Assembly (NCBI GenBank): GCA_021797555.1
Contig: JAJZZM010000020.1
Location: forward strand, 62,001 to 126,000
DNA length: 64,000 nucleotides
Origin: Thermoplasmata archaeon
Lineage (GTDB): Archaea; Thermoplasmatota; Thermoplasmata; Thermoplasmatales; Thermoplasmataceae
Direction: 5' to 3'
The notes below the pieces were generated by a model. The model made no database searches. It was not told the origin of the DNA and saw only the letters and a list, made by a program, of their open reading frames with translations. Both the position numbers and the translations under genes were made by a program. Shown piece after piece: positions 45,109 through 53,715 of this stretch; position 1 is the first letter of the stretch, and each line of letters begins with the position of its first letter.

Positions 45109-46407
45109 ATGGCAAATGCAACAATACCGTATATAATTGCGGAAGACGGTTTTTATTATATAGCGTATAAAGAAAAAGTAAAAGTTCCATATGTGGTCGT
45201 ATCAGATAAGGGAATTGCAAATGGATTATCGGAAGAGTATAATGATGGGTGGGACTTTGGGCCGGACTCATATAATACTGATTCAAACGATACTATTCCT
45301 TACACAAAAACAGTTGGAATAAAAGAGGCGATTGACTATGCCAATCCCGGTCCAGATGCAACCGTATCAGGTGAGGTTATGCTCATTGGTATTTTTGGCA
45401 TATCGGAAACAATAGTTATGCCTAATGGCTGCAAGGTTGTTATTAAATCAAGCGGATACGAGAGGGCGGCAATATACCCGATTGTATCAGGGATAACACT
45501 AATTCAGGGAACACCCGGGACACAGTCTAGTGTTTTTCAGTTTGACGGAATTACATTTACCACAGAGGAGATTTCAGGCACCACTGTTTCGGGGGGTTAT
45601 GGATTCTATTACCAGCCAACTGCATTCACCAGCGAGATAGTCAGGTTTAATGATTGCTACTTCAGGGGTTCGTGGAATAATAATGTGGTGTCAATCATCG
45701 GTGTGGATGATGTTCGCTTTGATAATTGCCTGTTCGGTGGTTCTCTCTCAACAGGGCCTGCATTATATACAATTAACACAATAACATTCACAAACTGCCA
45801 TTATGCCTCATACCATGACGGAATTCACATTGAGGGGTCAAACATCGGACCGTCAAACACACTGACAGCAATAGGTTGCAGGTTCAGGACTTACAGCGGG
45901 ATTGCACCATTGCAGCTAACAAACTACGGAAATGTTTCCATTAACCTTTTTGGAAATACATTTGATGCAACAGAGGTATTCGTATTAATAGACAGCACCT
46001 CCACTGTGCCATTCCTTACTATGATAGGAAATCAGTCGCTTAATAATATAACATCGTCTCCGGTATCAATTCAGAGTGGTGGCGTATTAAATGGATGGTT
46101 TGAGCGTGGAAATTCATTTGACCTATTCCTTGAAACAACACTTGCCGGTGAAACAGCAGGAAATGTTATAGCAAAGGTCATAGACAGCAATCCGGGATAC
46201 AAAAAGATATTATTATATGTAAATGGCTATGAGAATGACACAACAACAGACCAGAGCCTGACATATCCGATAGCATTCAGCACCATTGCAGAAATTACAT
46301 CAAATACAACAGGTCTAACAGTATCAACGACCAATACGGCATTAGCTATAACATCTCCGGACGCAACAACTATATATAGCGGTATCATAGTTGTTGAGGG
46401 GTATTAA
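45109..46407 (+). CDS. Beta-helix (pectate-lyase-like) fibre-type protein of the element
   Basis: A 432-residue protein. The start used is ATG 45109, eight bases after GGAGG (45097-45101); an upstream ATG at 45091 overlaps that site. It begins with PYIIAEDGFYYIAYKEK. Next comes VPYVVVSDKGIANGLSEEY, NDGWDFGPD and GIKEAIDYA, then a right-handed beta-helix region with repeated short strands (FNDCYFRGSWN, FDNCLFGGS, FTNCHYAS). The end ITSPDATTIYSGIIVV matches the end of the tat-cluster protein. There is no signal peptide. It looks like a virion spike or fibre, or a cell-surface sugar-binding protein. Catalytic residues are not evident. Confidence 0.75.
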   Translation: MANATIPYIIAEDGFYYIAYKEKVKVPYVVVSDKGIANGLSEEYNDGWDFGPDSYNTDSNDTIPYTKTVGIKEAIDYANPGPDATVSGEVMLIGIFGISETIVMPNGCKVVIKSSGYERAAIYPIVSGITLIQGTPGTQSSVFQFDGITFTTEEISGTTVSGGYGFYYQPTAFTSEIVRFNDCYFRGSWNNNVVSIIGVDDVRFDNCLFGGSLSTGPALYTINTITFTNCHYASYHDGIHIEGSNIGPSNTLTAIGCRFRTYSGIAPLQLTNYGNVSINLFGNTFDATEVFVLIDSTSTVPFLTMIGNQSLNNITSSPVSIQSGGVLNGWFERGNSFDLFLETTLAGETAGNVIAKVIDSNPGYKKILLYVNGYENDTTTDQSLTYPIAFSTIAEITSNTTGLTVSTTNTALAITSPDATTIYSGIIVVEGY

Positions 46408-46601
46408 TGAGTATAATTGATTTGGTTTTCGGCATTGTAGTTCTCATACTGGGGCTTTTACTGCTTGCAGTGGAGTATTTGTTCGTATCATATGTAGGAT
46501 TAACATCCGGCAATTTTAGTCATGTAATTTTATTTTTATTTGTAGGTATTGCAGGCGTTGTAATTGGAATAGTCGCAATTATCATTGGTCTTAGAAAATA
46601 A
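46407..46601 (+). CDS. Small two-helix membrane protein
   Basis: A 64-residue protein, almost wholly hydrophobic: a first helix (LVFGIVVLILGLLLLAVEYLF, about residues 6-26), a short loop with TSGNFSH, and a second helix (VILFLFVGIAGVVIGIVAIIIG). The start overlaps the stop of the beta-helix gene (TAATGA), so translation is coupled. It could be a virion membrane protein or a holin-like protein, but no specific family is evident. Confidence 0.65.
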   Translation: MSIIDLVFGIVVLILGLLLLAVEYLFVSYVGLTSGNFSHVILFLFVGIAGVVIGIVAIIIGLRK

Positions 46602-46707
46602 TATTTTTATAAAGCACGTTTTTAAAAAAGATTTTAGGCAATATTTTTTAGTGGACACATATTTCTACATGACATCATTTTAATTGTGTTTTTAGGGGAA
46701 TATGACC

Positions 46708-47619
46708 CTATTCAGTATGCATTATTCCACCTATCAGGTGTATGTGGCTTTTTTCCTTTTCTTTCTTTGCCAATGACACCTGTTTTTCATTGATATCTTC
46801 CAGCAGCCTGTTCATGTTATTTAGTATCGTGTTAAGCTTGTTCATCTCCTCATCGACAGCCTTCTGAAATCTTTTAGAAGCCATCGCATTAAACGAATTC
46901 ATTGCCTGTTCCATTGACTTTTTCATTCTGTCGGCGTATCTCTTTTCTAAATCAGATAGGCGTTTGTCTGCAATGCCAACAGTTTGTTCCACCAGCTTTG
47001 AAGCGACCTCATCACCGATATGTTTCAGGTCAGCGTCAAAGAAACCCATGGATCTCCACTCCATTATTACCTGATTAAGAATATAGAAGATTGAATCAGA
47101 CCTCTGCATACCTTCCTTTACCAGCACGTCTATGGTCTTATTAACTTCAGGCATTTTAAGGAATTTTAGGAATACTGAATAATATTGCATATCCTTCGGG
47201 TTATTCCCGGGCATGAGGTCATCTGGCTCCAGGCCCATATCCCTAAACTTCTGCACCAGTTCAATGGCATATTCTAGGTCATCAACATCATATCTGTTTA
47301 TATACTTGTCTACACGGTCATATACATGTCCGTCCATGAATATTCCATGCCTTGCCATGATTCTGGCAATTACTTGACCATAAACATCATCATCGATATG
47401 CCTCTGGATATCATTTCCTATGCTGTCGTATTTGGCAATTAGATTGTCAACACCGCCATTTTCCTCTAACTTCTCCTCTGGCTTCCCTTCTGTATTCTCT
47501 TCCTTCAGCCACTCGTATATGGTCTGCCTAGAAACGTTCAGTGTCTTGGCTATCTCACTCTTGGAATGGCCCTGCTTTGCAAGTTCTATCGCTTTCAATC
47601 TGTCCTCCGTCTTTGCCAT
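46708..47619 (-). CDS. HTH protein with coiled-coil, likely binds the repeats at 47651
   Basis: A 303-residue protein. Residues 8-42 hold a helix-turn-helix (AIELAKQGHSKSEIAKTLNVSRQTIYEWLK). The middle is helical with RYDVDDLEYAIELVQKF and MEWRSMGFFDADLKHI. The C-terminal 90 residues are a long coiled coil (LSDLEKRYADRMKKSMEQAM, NKLNTILNNMNRLLEDIN). It is leftward and its promoter region contains several TGTAAA repeats, which may be its binding sites. It could be a repressor, a partition protein or a plasmid replication initiator; the sequence does not decide. Confidence 0.7.
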   Translation of the reverse strand: MAKTEDRLKAIELAKQGHSKSEIAKTLNVSRQTIYEWLKEENTEGKPEEKLEENGGVDNLIAKYDSIGNDIQRHIDDDVYGQVIARIMARHGIFMDGHVYDRVDKYINRYDVDDLEYAIELVQKFRDMGLEPDDLMPGNNPKDMQYYSVFLKFLKMPEVNKTIDVLVKEGMQRSDSIFYILNQVIMEWRSMGFFDADLKHIGDEVASKLVEQTVGIADKRLSDLEKRYADRMKKSMEQAMNSFNAMASKRFQKAVDEEMNKLNTILNNMNRLLEDINEKQVSLAKKEKEKSHIHLIGGIMHTE

Positions 47620-47650
47620 AATATGTAAATCAGAATTAGGTTTATATTAG

Positions 47651-47745
47651 TTTACACTGTCAGTTTACATGTAAAAAAGGTGTAAAAGAATGTGTAAAAA
47701 ATGCGTAAAAATATCCGAATAAATAGATAAATAGACCTATTTATT
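47651..47745. promoter_or_regulatory. TGTAAA repeats and inverted repeat: operator or replication origin
   Basis: TTTACA at 47651-47656, the perfect 12-bp palindrome TTTACATGTAAA at 47664-47675, TGTAAA at 47681-47686 and 47693-47698, and CGTAAA at 47704-47709 lie 11-13 bp apart, about one helical turn. A 9-bp inverted repeat AATAAATAG/CTATTTATT follows (47718-47726 and 47737-47745) in very AT-rich DNA. This is the only long gap in the element (47620-47922) and sits before the HTH gene. Confidence 0.55.
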
Positions 47746-47922
47746 ATGCTTAATATTGATATCTATATGTCATATAAATTTAGGCATACGTCCCGAAAAA
47801 AACCTTGCAGTTTTTGCAAATTTTTGTTTCTTTTGATTATCTAGTTTTGCTGTTCGCTTATTTGTATGTTTATTATTAAAAAGTGCTATAAACTCTTATA
47901 AACCTTTAAATCATTTCTTTTT

Positions 47923-48411
47923 ATGACAATATTAGATTATTTGCCCGGTATTCCAAGAACATACTGGAAAGATTATGTAAAAGCCATTGAGCCGACAAAG
48001 CCACTGGTGATAAATTCAGGAGAGAGAGGAGTTAATCTGTTCCCGAGCAATCTCACAGACAAGAGAGGAATTATCCTTGAATTTGTGCTTTCCGTCAATA
48101 ATCCCGGGATAAAATTCAATGTGAGGATAGACAACAGGACAATATCGGCAACACTCCAGCAGATTTATGATGGCGGATATTATAATTACTATATTCCTGA
48201 TACCCCGTTCATAAGCGAATATAACACCACAGACAATGCATATACCGTAAATATAATGGGTCAATACCCGTTCAGGAATGATGTGTATGTCTATGCCGAT
48301 AATTTAACAACATCACCTGCAATCATAAATGTAATGGGATTTCGGGCAATAATATTTGAGCCGGGGTTCTATAAAAAACTTGCAGAATTAAAAAATGGAA
48401 AAGAGGACTAA
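47923..48411 (+). CDS. Beta-rich protein of unknown function in the element
   Basis: A 162-residue protein, rich in Asn, Tyr and Ile with alternating strands: LDYLPGIPRTYWKDYVK, GIILEFVLSVNNPGIKFNVRIDNRTISAT, YNYYIPDTPFIS, YTVNIMGQYPFRNDVYVYADN and FRAIIFEPGFYKKLAELK. It could be a virion protein, but no match is recognised. CTTATAAAC about 25 bp upstream of the ATG gives a leaderless start. It is convergent with the integrase gene. Its pattern also fits a carbohydrate-binding beta-sandwich. Confidence 0.6.
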   Translation: MTILDYLPGIPRTYWKDYVKAIEPTKPLVINSGERGVNLFPSNLTDKRGIILEFVLSVNNPGIKFNVRIDNRTISATLQQIYDGGYYNYYIPDTPFISEYNTTDNAYTVNIMGQYPFRNDVYVYADNLTTSPAIINVMGFRAIIFEPGFYKKLAELKNGKED

Positions 48412-48498
48412 TATTTTAAATAAAAATTAATTCATTCCCAGAAGGCTTTTCACAAAAAGATAGCCAAGTCAGTATCATAGCAGATTGCCATTTATTTA

Positions 48499-49794
48499 TC
48501 ATTCATTTTTCCCTGATAGTTCCTTCTGGAATTTCTCCTTCATGCCCGGGTTCTCCATTATCTGCTTCAGCACAGTTTCAAGGATCAGGTCTTTGAACTC
48601 TTCTGGAAATGATTCTACAATCTTTTTGGTTGGAGCATCCACAACATCTGACTTGATTATTGCAGTTTCGATTTCCTTCGCCTCATCTTTGAACTTCTTC
48701 TCCGTGAGTGAACTATCGAGTATCATGCCACACTTCCAGCAGAACCTTGCTTTTGGGTCGTTTGGCTCTTTACATCTTGGGCATGGGAATGGTTTTTGTG
48801 ATTCTATAGGATTCTCATCCTTTACCTCAATTCCGTATGCTTTTAGTATTGCATTATCCTGGTCTCTTCCAGATAAGTGAACATAAGTCTGGGTCATCCT
48901 TGAACCGTGAATCCAGCCCATCTGTGCCTCTAATGGTGCTTCAGTCACTCTCGAAGCAAGTATAGTGGCCCTGGTATGCCTGAACAGATGTGGATATATC
49001 CTCCTCTCTATCTTTGCGTCCGTTAAACCTTTTCTTATGAATTTATATATGTTTGCATGCTCTAATCTTTTCCCCCTATTATCAGATTCAATGCCACAGA
49101 AGAACCATGCATTATCATCATTTCTCATAGGATGTGCATTCTGCCATTCCCTCAAATATGAAATTGAATTGCCTACAATCCTTACTTTTCTATATCCTGT
49201 CTTTCCTGTTACGGATAATATTGCACCATATTCATCAAACTCTACATCCTTGTTCCTTAGTGTTAGAAGTTCTCCTATCCTGCATCCAGAATCATAAAGA
49301 GTATAAACTATAGCCCTATCCCTTGGATTTTTCAGCACTGATACTAATTTCTGCACCTCCCCCTCTGTTATTAGGTTTTCCGGCTTAACATTCTTGTTTG
49401 GGTGATTGTTTGTTTTGACCCATGATATGCATTCTGGCTTTTCTTCCTTCAGAAGCCATGGATAAAACTTTTTTAGTGTTGTCTTATAGTTCTCAATGCC
49501 CCAATCGGAGTATGTGCCCTTTTTGTTCCAGCCCTTTATTTTTCTTCCAATCTTGCCTTCCATCAACCTTGAAAGCAATGCCTTGACATCTTCAACTGTA
49601 GGCAATAAAAAAGAATCTGGCATAAGCGATGCAATCTGCCTTAACCTTATAGCATAAAAATAAAGGCGGTCATTTGACAGACCGTTAAGCCTTTGTTCAT
49701 TCAAAAACTGTTTAATTTTATCCTGATACTCCCTTGGAATGCCCGATTTGCGAAGTCTTTCCTGCTCTTTTAATAATTCATTCGATGATAACAT
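48499..49794 (-). CDS. int: Tyrosine integrase with C-terminal zinc ribbon
   Basis: A 431-residue site-specific recombinase. The N-terminal SAM-like/core-binding part (about residues 1-140) ends in the catalytic domain: Arg in SGCRIGELLTL (about 171), Lys in TGKTGYRKVRI, HLFRHTR (His and Arg near 269-272), and the nucleophile Tyr in TYVHLSG (near 304). A zinc ribbon with CPRC and CWKCG (about 335-353) and a helical tail follow. It sits inside the element near attR, and the gene is whole. Integration does not split it, unlike SSV1-type integrases. Confidence 0.95.
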   Translation of the reverse strand: MLSSNELLKEQERLRKSGIPREYQDKIKQFLNEQRLNGLSNDRLYFYAIRLRQIASLMPDSFLLPTVEDVKALLSRLMEGKIGRKIKGWNKKGTYSDWGIENYKTTLKKFYPWLLKEEKPECISWVKTNNHPNKNVKPENLITEGEVQKLVSVLKNPRDRAIVYTLYDSGCRIGELLTLRNKDVEFDEYGAILSVTGKTGYRKVRIVGNSISYLREWQNAHPMRNDDNAWFFCGIESDNRGKRLEHANIYKFIRKGLTDAKIERRIYPHLFRHTRATILASRVTEAPLEAQMGWIHGSRMTQTYVHLSGRDQDNAILKAYGIEVKDENPIESQKPFPCPRCKEPNDPKARFCWKCGMILDSSLTEKKFKDEAKEIETAIIKSDVVDAPTKKIVESFPEEFKDLILETVLKQIMENPGMKEKFQKELSGKNE

Positions 49795-49850
49795 AATAAT
49801 GATAATGTATTAATATATTTAAATTTAGGCATTGAACTTTTATTCTAATG

Positions 49851-49863
49851 CCCGGTCCCGGCC
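49851..49863 (+). other. attR: displaced copy of the tRNA-His 3' end
   Basis: CCCGGTCCCGGCC. It differs from attL (41010-41022) only at position 6, T for A. It lies 56 bp past the integrase start. In the tRNA the T would restore pairing with G7. Confidence 0.65.
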
Positions 49864-50201
49864 CATTATTAAATTTGGATTTCCATAATGTTTTTGGAGA
49901 TTATTTATGAATTTATTGAGATATACAAATATTGCCACATAACCATCAAAGAGCCCTTAGTAGATAATAAATGTGGATAATGTATGTAGGTAATAGATAT
50001 GTGTTAATAAAAAGTATTGATAGCTTAATTTATATGGTAACCTATTTCATGATATTTACATAATAGCATTTTTGGTATATGTATACATGGAAGTTCTACA
50101 AATTACAGTGCTATAAAGATGCTTTATTAAATTAAAATTTATCTATATTGTTCTTATCTTGCCGGCATCAATGAAAATTATAAATTGTGATATTTGTTTA
50201 T
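49864..50201. other. Non-coding flank right of the element
   Basis: No ORF or RNA gene is seen in these 338 bases. If the element is excised, this DNA would lie directly downstream of tRNA-His. It is AT-rich, with no strong repeat. Confidence 0.5.
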
Positions 50202-50693
50202 TCAATTAATCATTTTAACCATGTTTACTATCCTTTTCCAGGATGAATCAAAATATTCACTGCCTTCTGGATGGTACCCCAGGGATTCATAATAGTCTTC
50301 AAGATTTTTGATGGCCTCGATCTCAATCCTTCTAATGTGTATTGGCCTTGCAATATTGTTTTCAACAACCTTTAATAGATCTGCCCCTACACCTGAACTG
50401 CCACTACCCATGCTGAAATTTCTTGCAAGCATTTCTATAACGATTTTTTCAGGATTATTTATACCTGGCACAAATCTGAACATGATAACACCATCTATCA
50501 TTCTATCCTGAGATTCACGGACAATTACGGTACTATTATTCTCCATATTCCATTCATAAAAATATGATAATTTATAATCACGCATGGTTCTATCTTCCGA
50601 AGTAAATTTTTTGTGTATATCCTCTTTCCTTATAAGTCTAAATCCCGGTGGAAGTTTAACTGTTACGCAATTTTCCAGTGTTACAAGTGGCAT
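50202..50693 (-). CDS. GNAT-like acetyltransferase
   Basis: A 163-residue protein with a GNAT-like layout: IHKKFTSEDRTMRDYKLSYF, strand-rich VIVRESQDRMIDGVIMFRFVPG, EKIVIEMLARN, GSGSSGVGADLLKVVENN where motif A (acetyl-CoA pyrophosphate loop) is expected, and EAIKNLEDYYESLGYHPEGS, a typical end helix with the GNAT YEKLGF motif. The substrate is unknown. It is transcribed alone, between the integrated element and the deoxyhypusine synthase gene. Confidence 0.75.
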   Translation of the reverse strand: MPLVTLENCVTVKLPPGFRLIRKEDIHKKFTSEDRTMRDYKLSYFYEWNMENNSTVIVRESQDRMIDGVIMFRFVPGINNPEKIVIEMLARNFSMGSGSSGVGADLLKVVENNIARPIHIRRIEIEAIKNLEDYYESLGYHPEGSEYFDSSWKRIVNMVKMIN

Positions 50694-51158
50694 AAAATAA
50701 CATCCCTACACTTTAAATTTAATGCATGTTTTTAAATTTTTTGGAATATGTTAGAATATATTATAATTATCATTATATAAAATAGTGATATACACATACT
50801 TTCTCACATGTATATTATTTAACAGTTTTATATCGATTATGTGATAATCTACATTTACATTCTCTGTTGATTTATGTAATGTCTTTGCCTTGCTAGATTA
50901 TTATTTATATAACAGTGTTAATATATACTTCTGGGAATTATACCCTTATATAAATGTGAGATGCTTAAATTTAAAGATTAAAACCTTACCATGTAACAAT
51001 TAGCAAAATCTTTATATATAGATTTTTTTGATTACTTTCATGTTTTTGTTGTTAATTTATTTTATTGCAATACTGCATCTAAAAATATATTATCATATAA
51101 TCTATGTTTTTACATTACATAATAAAACAATTTTTATATATTTTTAATATTATGTATT
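50694..51158. other. Intergenic region between divergent genes
   Basis: 465 bases with no ORF or RNA gene I can support. It contains the promoters of the GNAT and DHS genes; TTTTTATATATTT (51130-51142) is a likely TATA box for the leaderless DHS gene. Confidence 0.5.
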
Positions 51159-52103
51159 ATGTCAGATGATATAAAAAGGGAGGATTTATTAAATAACCCG
51201 GTAAAGGATACATATGTAAATAAAAATACAACATTAAATGACTTAATGAAAATGTTCGGGTCCAGCGGAGGATTCACATCAAAAAAAATATATGAAGGCT
51301 ATGAAATATTAAGGGAAGAATTTGGCAGCGATGAAACAACGTTTTTATCATTTCCTGCTGATATCATATCCACCGGCACCAGAGGCATAATAAACCAGCT
51401 TGTAAAGAAAAAATTGGTTGATGTTATAATAACAACAAACGGTACGCTGGATCATGATATAGCAAGGTCATATACTAATTATTATTCTGGAACGTTTAAT
51501 TTTGGCGATAAAAAATTGAGAGATTTAAATATAAACAGGCTTGGCAATGTTTTTGTTCCAGATGAAAGTTATGGCATAATAATAGAGGAAAAGGTAATGC
51601 CCATGCTTGAAGATTTATATAAAATAAAAAAAGAATGGGCACCAAATGAATTAATAAGGGAGGTAGGACTGAAAATAAATAATGAAAATTCAATTTTATA
51701 CAATGCAGCTAAAAATAACATCCCTATTTTTGTTCCGGGTATGACGGATGGCTCTTTCGGTTCACAGTTATGGTCATTTTATGAAATGAACCATGATTTT
51801 AAAATAAATCTATTGGAAGATGAGCATAAGTTATCTGATATAATATTTGATGCCAAAAAAACAGGCGCATTAATGATAGGCGGAGGCATATCAAAACACC
51901 ATACAATATGGTGGAATCAATTTAGGGATGGCTTAGATGAAGCTTTGTATGTAACAACTGCACAGGAATATGATGGGTCATTATCAGGTGCAAAACTTGA
52001 GGAGGCAATATCCTGGAAAAAGGTAAAGGAAAACGCAAAATTTGTAAATATATATGGTGATGCAACAGTAATATTACCTATTTTATTATCGCCATTTTTA
52101 TAA
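51159..52103 (+). CDS. dys: Deoxyhypusine synthase
   Basis: A 314-residue NAD-dependent enzyme. Landmarks are STGTRGIINQL, VDVIITTNGTLDHDIARS, PGMTDGSFGSQLW, MIGGGISKHHTIWWNQ and TTAQEYDGSLSGAKLEEAISWKKV. The conserved Lys in this last motif (near residue 286) forms the enzyme-imine with the butylamine of spermidine. It attaches that group to Lys36 of aIF5A (35241-35630). A TATA-like box about 20 bp upstream of the ATG suggests a leaderless transcript. Confidence 0.94.
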   Translation: MSDDIKREDLLNNPVKDTYVNKNTTLNDLMKMFGSSGGFTSKKIYEGYEILREEFGSDETTFLSFPADIISTGTRGIINQLVKKKLVDVIITTNGTLDHDIARSYTNYYSGTFNFGDKKLRDLNINRLGNVFVPDESYGIIIEEKVMPMLEDLYKIKKEWAPNELIREVGLKINNENSILYNAAKNNIPIFVPGMTDGSFGSQLWSFYEMNHDFKINLLEDEHKLSDIIFDAKKTGALMIGGGISKHHTIWWNQFRDGLDEALYVTTAQEYDGSLSGAKLEEAISWKKVKENAKFVNIYGDATVILPILLSPFL

Positions 52104-52106
52104 ATT

Positions 52107-53435
52107 TTAATCTAATGCCTTATTTTTTGTTTCAGGTGCATATTTTAATGTTAATATTAAGCCAATTAATTCAAATATTGCAAAATAAATTATTATTGTT
52201 TTTAGACCATATAATGCATAGATAATAGGAAATGAAAAAACAGCTAGTATGGAGCCAAATCTGGAAAAAGATGTAGCAAAGCCCATTGCAGTTGCCCTTA
52301 TCCTTGTCGGGAATATCTCAACTGGATATGTATATGTTATTGGACTTGGACCTACATTGTGAAATAAATGTACCATGCCAAATGCACTGAAAGTCATTAA
52401 TAATCCAACAATCATATATACATTTACAAAAAAGAATATTATAAGTACTGCAAAAGAACCTAAAAAGCCTATTATCAATAATAATCTCCTGCCTATTTTT
52501 TCAACATAATATATTGCTATTAGAAATCCAACAACGACGGGTATTGATTCGGCCATACCTGTGAATAATATATATAGATCTGCATAATATGATGTAATTT
52601 CTGTTGAGAATATTAATGGCGAATATGTCCATATTCCATAACTTACAAGATCATATGAAAACCATGCTATTGATAAAAACATCGTATAAACACCATATTT
52701 TCCCTTAAATATTTCTCTTAATCCAGTTTTGCCCTTACTTATTTCAGGTATGTTTTCAATGGAGTAACCGGTTAGTTTCTCTATTTTTATTTTTTCATTT
52801 TCTGCGGCTTCCATTCCATATTTACGTTCGATCCAGTAGGGGCTTTCCGGCAAATCCCTCCTTGAAAATAAAACAAGTATTGGGAATATAGCACCGACCA
52901 TGTACATATATCTCCAGGCGTTAACACCGGTATATAGAACTAATGGCACAGATATAAATAGGAATATTAATGACCCTATTGAAAAGGCAAAAATGTTAAA
53001 AAATAAATATTTGCCCCTGGATTTCTTTGGAGAAAATTCTGCCTGTATCGATGAACTGACAGGATAATCAGCTCCGATGCCTATTCCTGCAATGAATTCC
53101 AGTATAGAGAAATTTATATAATTCGTTGAAAACCCGGTTAAAAATATGAATATTGAGACCAAAAACAGGTCATATATGTATATATAGCGCCTGCCATATC
53201 TATCCGATATAATTCCTGCAAAAAAACTGCCTATCAAAACCCCGCCTATAGATGAAATGCCCATTATCGATATTTCATAACTTTTTAATGACATTACATT
53301 AATAAGATATAATAATGCATATGAGAATACCGTTAATGTATAGCCATCCATCATAATTCCCATGGATGATAAAACGGTTACCTTTCTCAGAAATGGCGTG
53401 GAAGGTATATCTTCCATTGTTTTATAGCGTATCAT
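52107..53435 (-). CDS. MFS transporter, sugar/aromatic-acid porter-like
   Basis: A 442-residue protein with 12 hydrophobic helices. Motif A of the family is present as GIISDRYGRRYIY (about residues 76-88) and again as YVEKIGRRLL (after helix 8). GADYPVSSS and PTRIRATAMGFATSFSRFGS match the sugar-porter and aromatic-acid types, and PESPYWIERKYGMEAAE is the cytoplasmic loop with PESPRWL-like sequence. The substrate is unknown. It is convergent with DHS, with 3 bp between stops. Confidence 0.85.
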   Translation of the reverse strand: MIRYKTMEDIPSTPFLRKVTVLSSMGIMMDGYTLTVFSYALLYLINVMSLKSYEISIMGISSIGGVLIGSFFAGIISDRYGRRYIYIYDLFLVSIFIFLTGFSTNYINFSILEFIAGIGIGADYPVSSSIQAEFSPKKSRGKYLFFNIFAFSIGSLIFLFISVPLVLYTGVNAWRYMYMVGAIFPILVLFSRRDLPESPYWIERKYGMEAAENEKIKIEKLTGYSIENIPEISKGKTGLREIFKGKYGVYTMFLSIAWFSYDLVSYGIWTYSPLIFSTEITSYYADLYILFTGMAESIPVVVGFLIAIYYVEKIGRRLLLIIGFLGSFAVLIIFFFVNVYMIVGLLMTFSAFGMVHLFHNVGPSPITYTYPVEIFPTRIRATAMGFATSFSRFGSILAVFSFPIIYALYGLKTIIIYFAIFELIGLILTLKYAPETKNKALD

Positions 53436-53554
53436 TGGTACGTAATTTAATTATTATATATAAAATATTAGTATTTACTCATAATTAAGTTATATATTAT
53501 GCTGGAAAAATTATAAAGAGGGAAATATTCAGATCAGCAAATGTAATTCTTATG

Positions 53555-53691
53555 CGTACTGATCTGCATGCATCATACAATATTATAAAAAAGCAATTCC
53601 TGAAGCATTCGCTAACGGAATAGAGTGTGTGTAGTTATACCATAGAAGTTTAAACGTCAAAGAGATGATAACTTCTAAAGGTGACTGTTAA
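53555..53691 (+). pseudogene. tnpB: Decayed 3' end of an IS200/IS605 TnpB gene
   Basis: Translation gives RTDLHASYNIIKK, then after a one-base frameshift AIPEAFANGIECV, a stop, and YHRSLNVKEMITSKGDC. This is the end of TnpB: the third RuvC-type Asp region (DLHASYN) followed by the C-terminal tail of archaeal TnpB. Everything upstream is missing. A frameshift and a nonsense codon show it is inactive. Confidence 0.75.
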
Positions 53692-53715
53692 TATTATTAA
53701 CAGAAATCATAACCT
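53685..53715 (+). repeat. Right-end hairpin of the decayed IS
   Basis: CTGTTAAT-ATT-ATTAACAG (53685-53703) is a perfect 8-bp stem. It overlaps the tnpB stop codon and is followed by AAATCATAACCT. The same arrangement occurs at 35140-35169. Subterminal hairpins like this mark the ends of IS200/IS605 elements. Confidence 0.6.

Larger units (their letters stand above)
41010..49863. mobile_element. Integrated virus- or plasmid-like element in tRNA-His
   Basis: An 8.85-kb segment bounded by 13-bp copies of the tRNA-His 3' end (41010-41022 and 49851-49863). It contains a tyrosine integrase at its right edge, an SF3 helicase, winged-helix, AbrB and HTH proteins, two LSm-like proteins, a beta-helix fibre-like protein, a small membrane protein and a beta-rich unknown. 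Genes from 42095 to 46601 are packed in one direction with overlaps. GC content is higher than in flanking genes. No capsid protein or ATPase is identified, so virus versus plasmid is open. Confidence 0.85.

Noticed and set aside
46708-47619. HTH protein as a tyrosine or serine recombinase
   Set aside because: The HTH resembles resolvase-type HTH, but no catalytic domain follows; the rest is helical and coiled-coil.
50694-51158. Possible RNA gene in the gap upstream of deoxyhypusine synthase
   Set aside because: I found no stable stem structure, tRNA pattern or kink-turn motif; it is AT-rich spacer with promoters.
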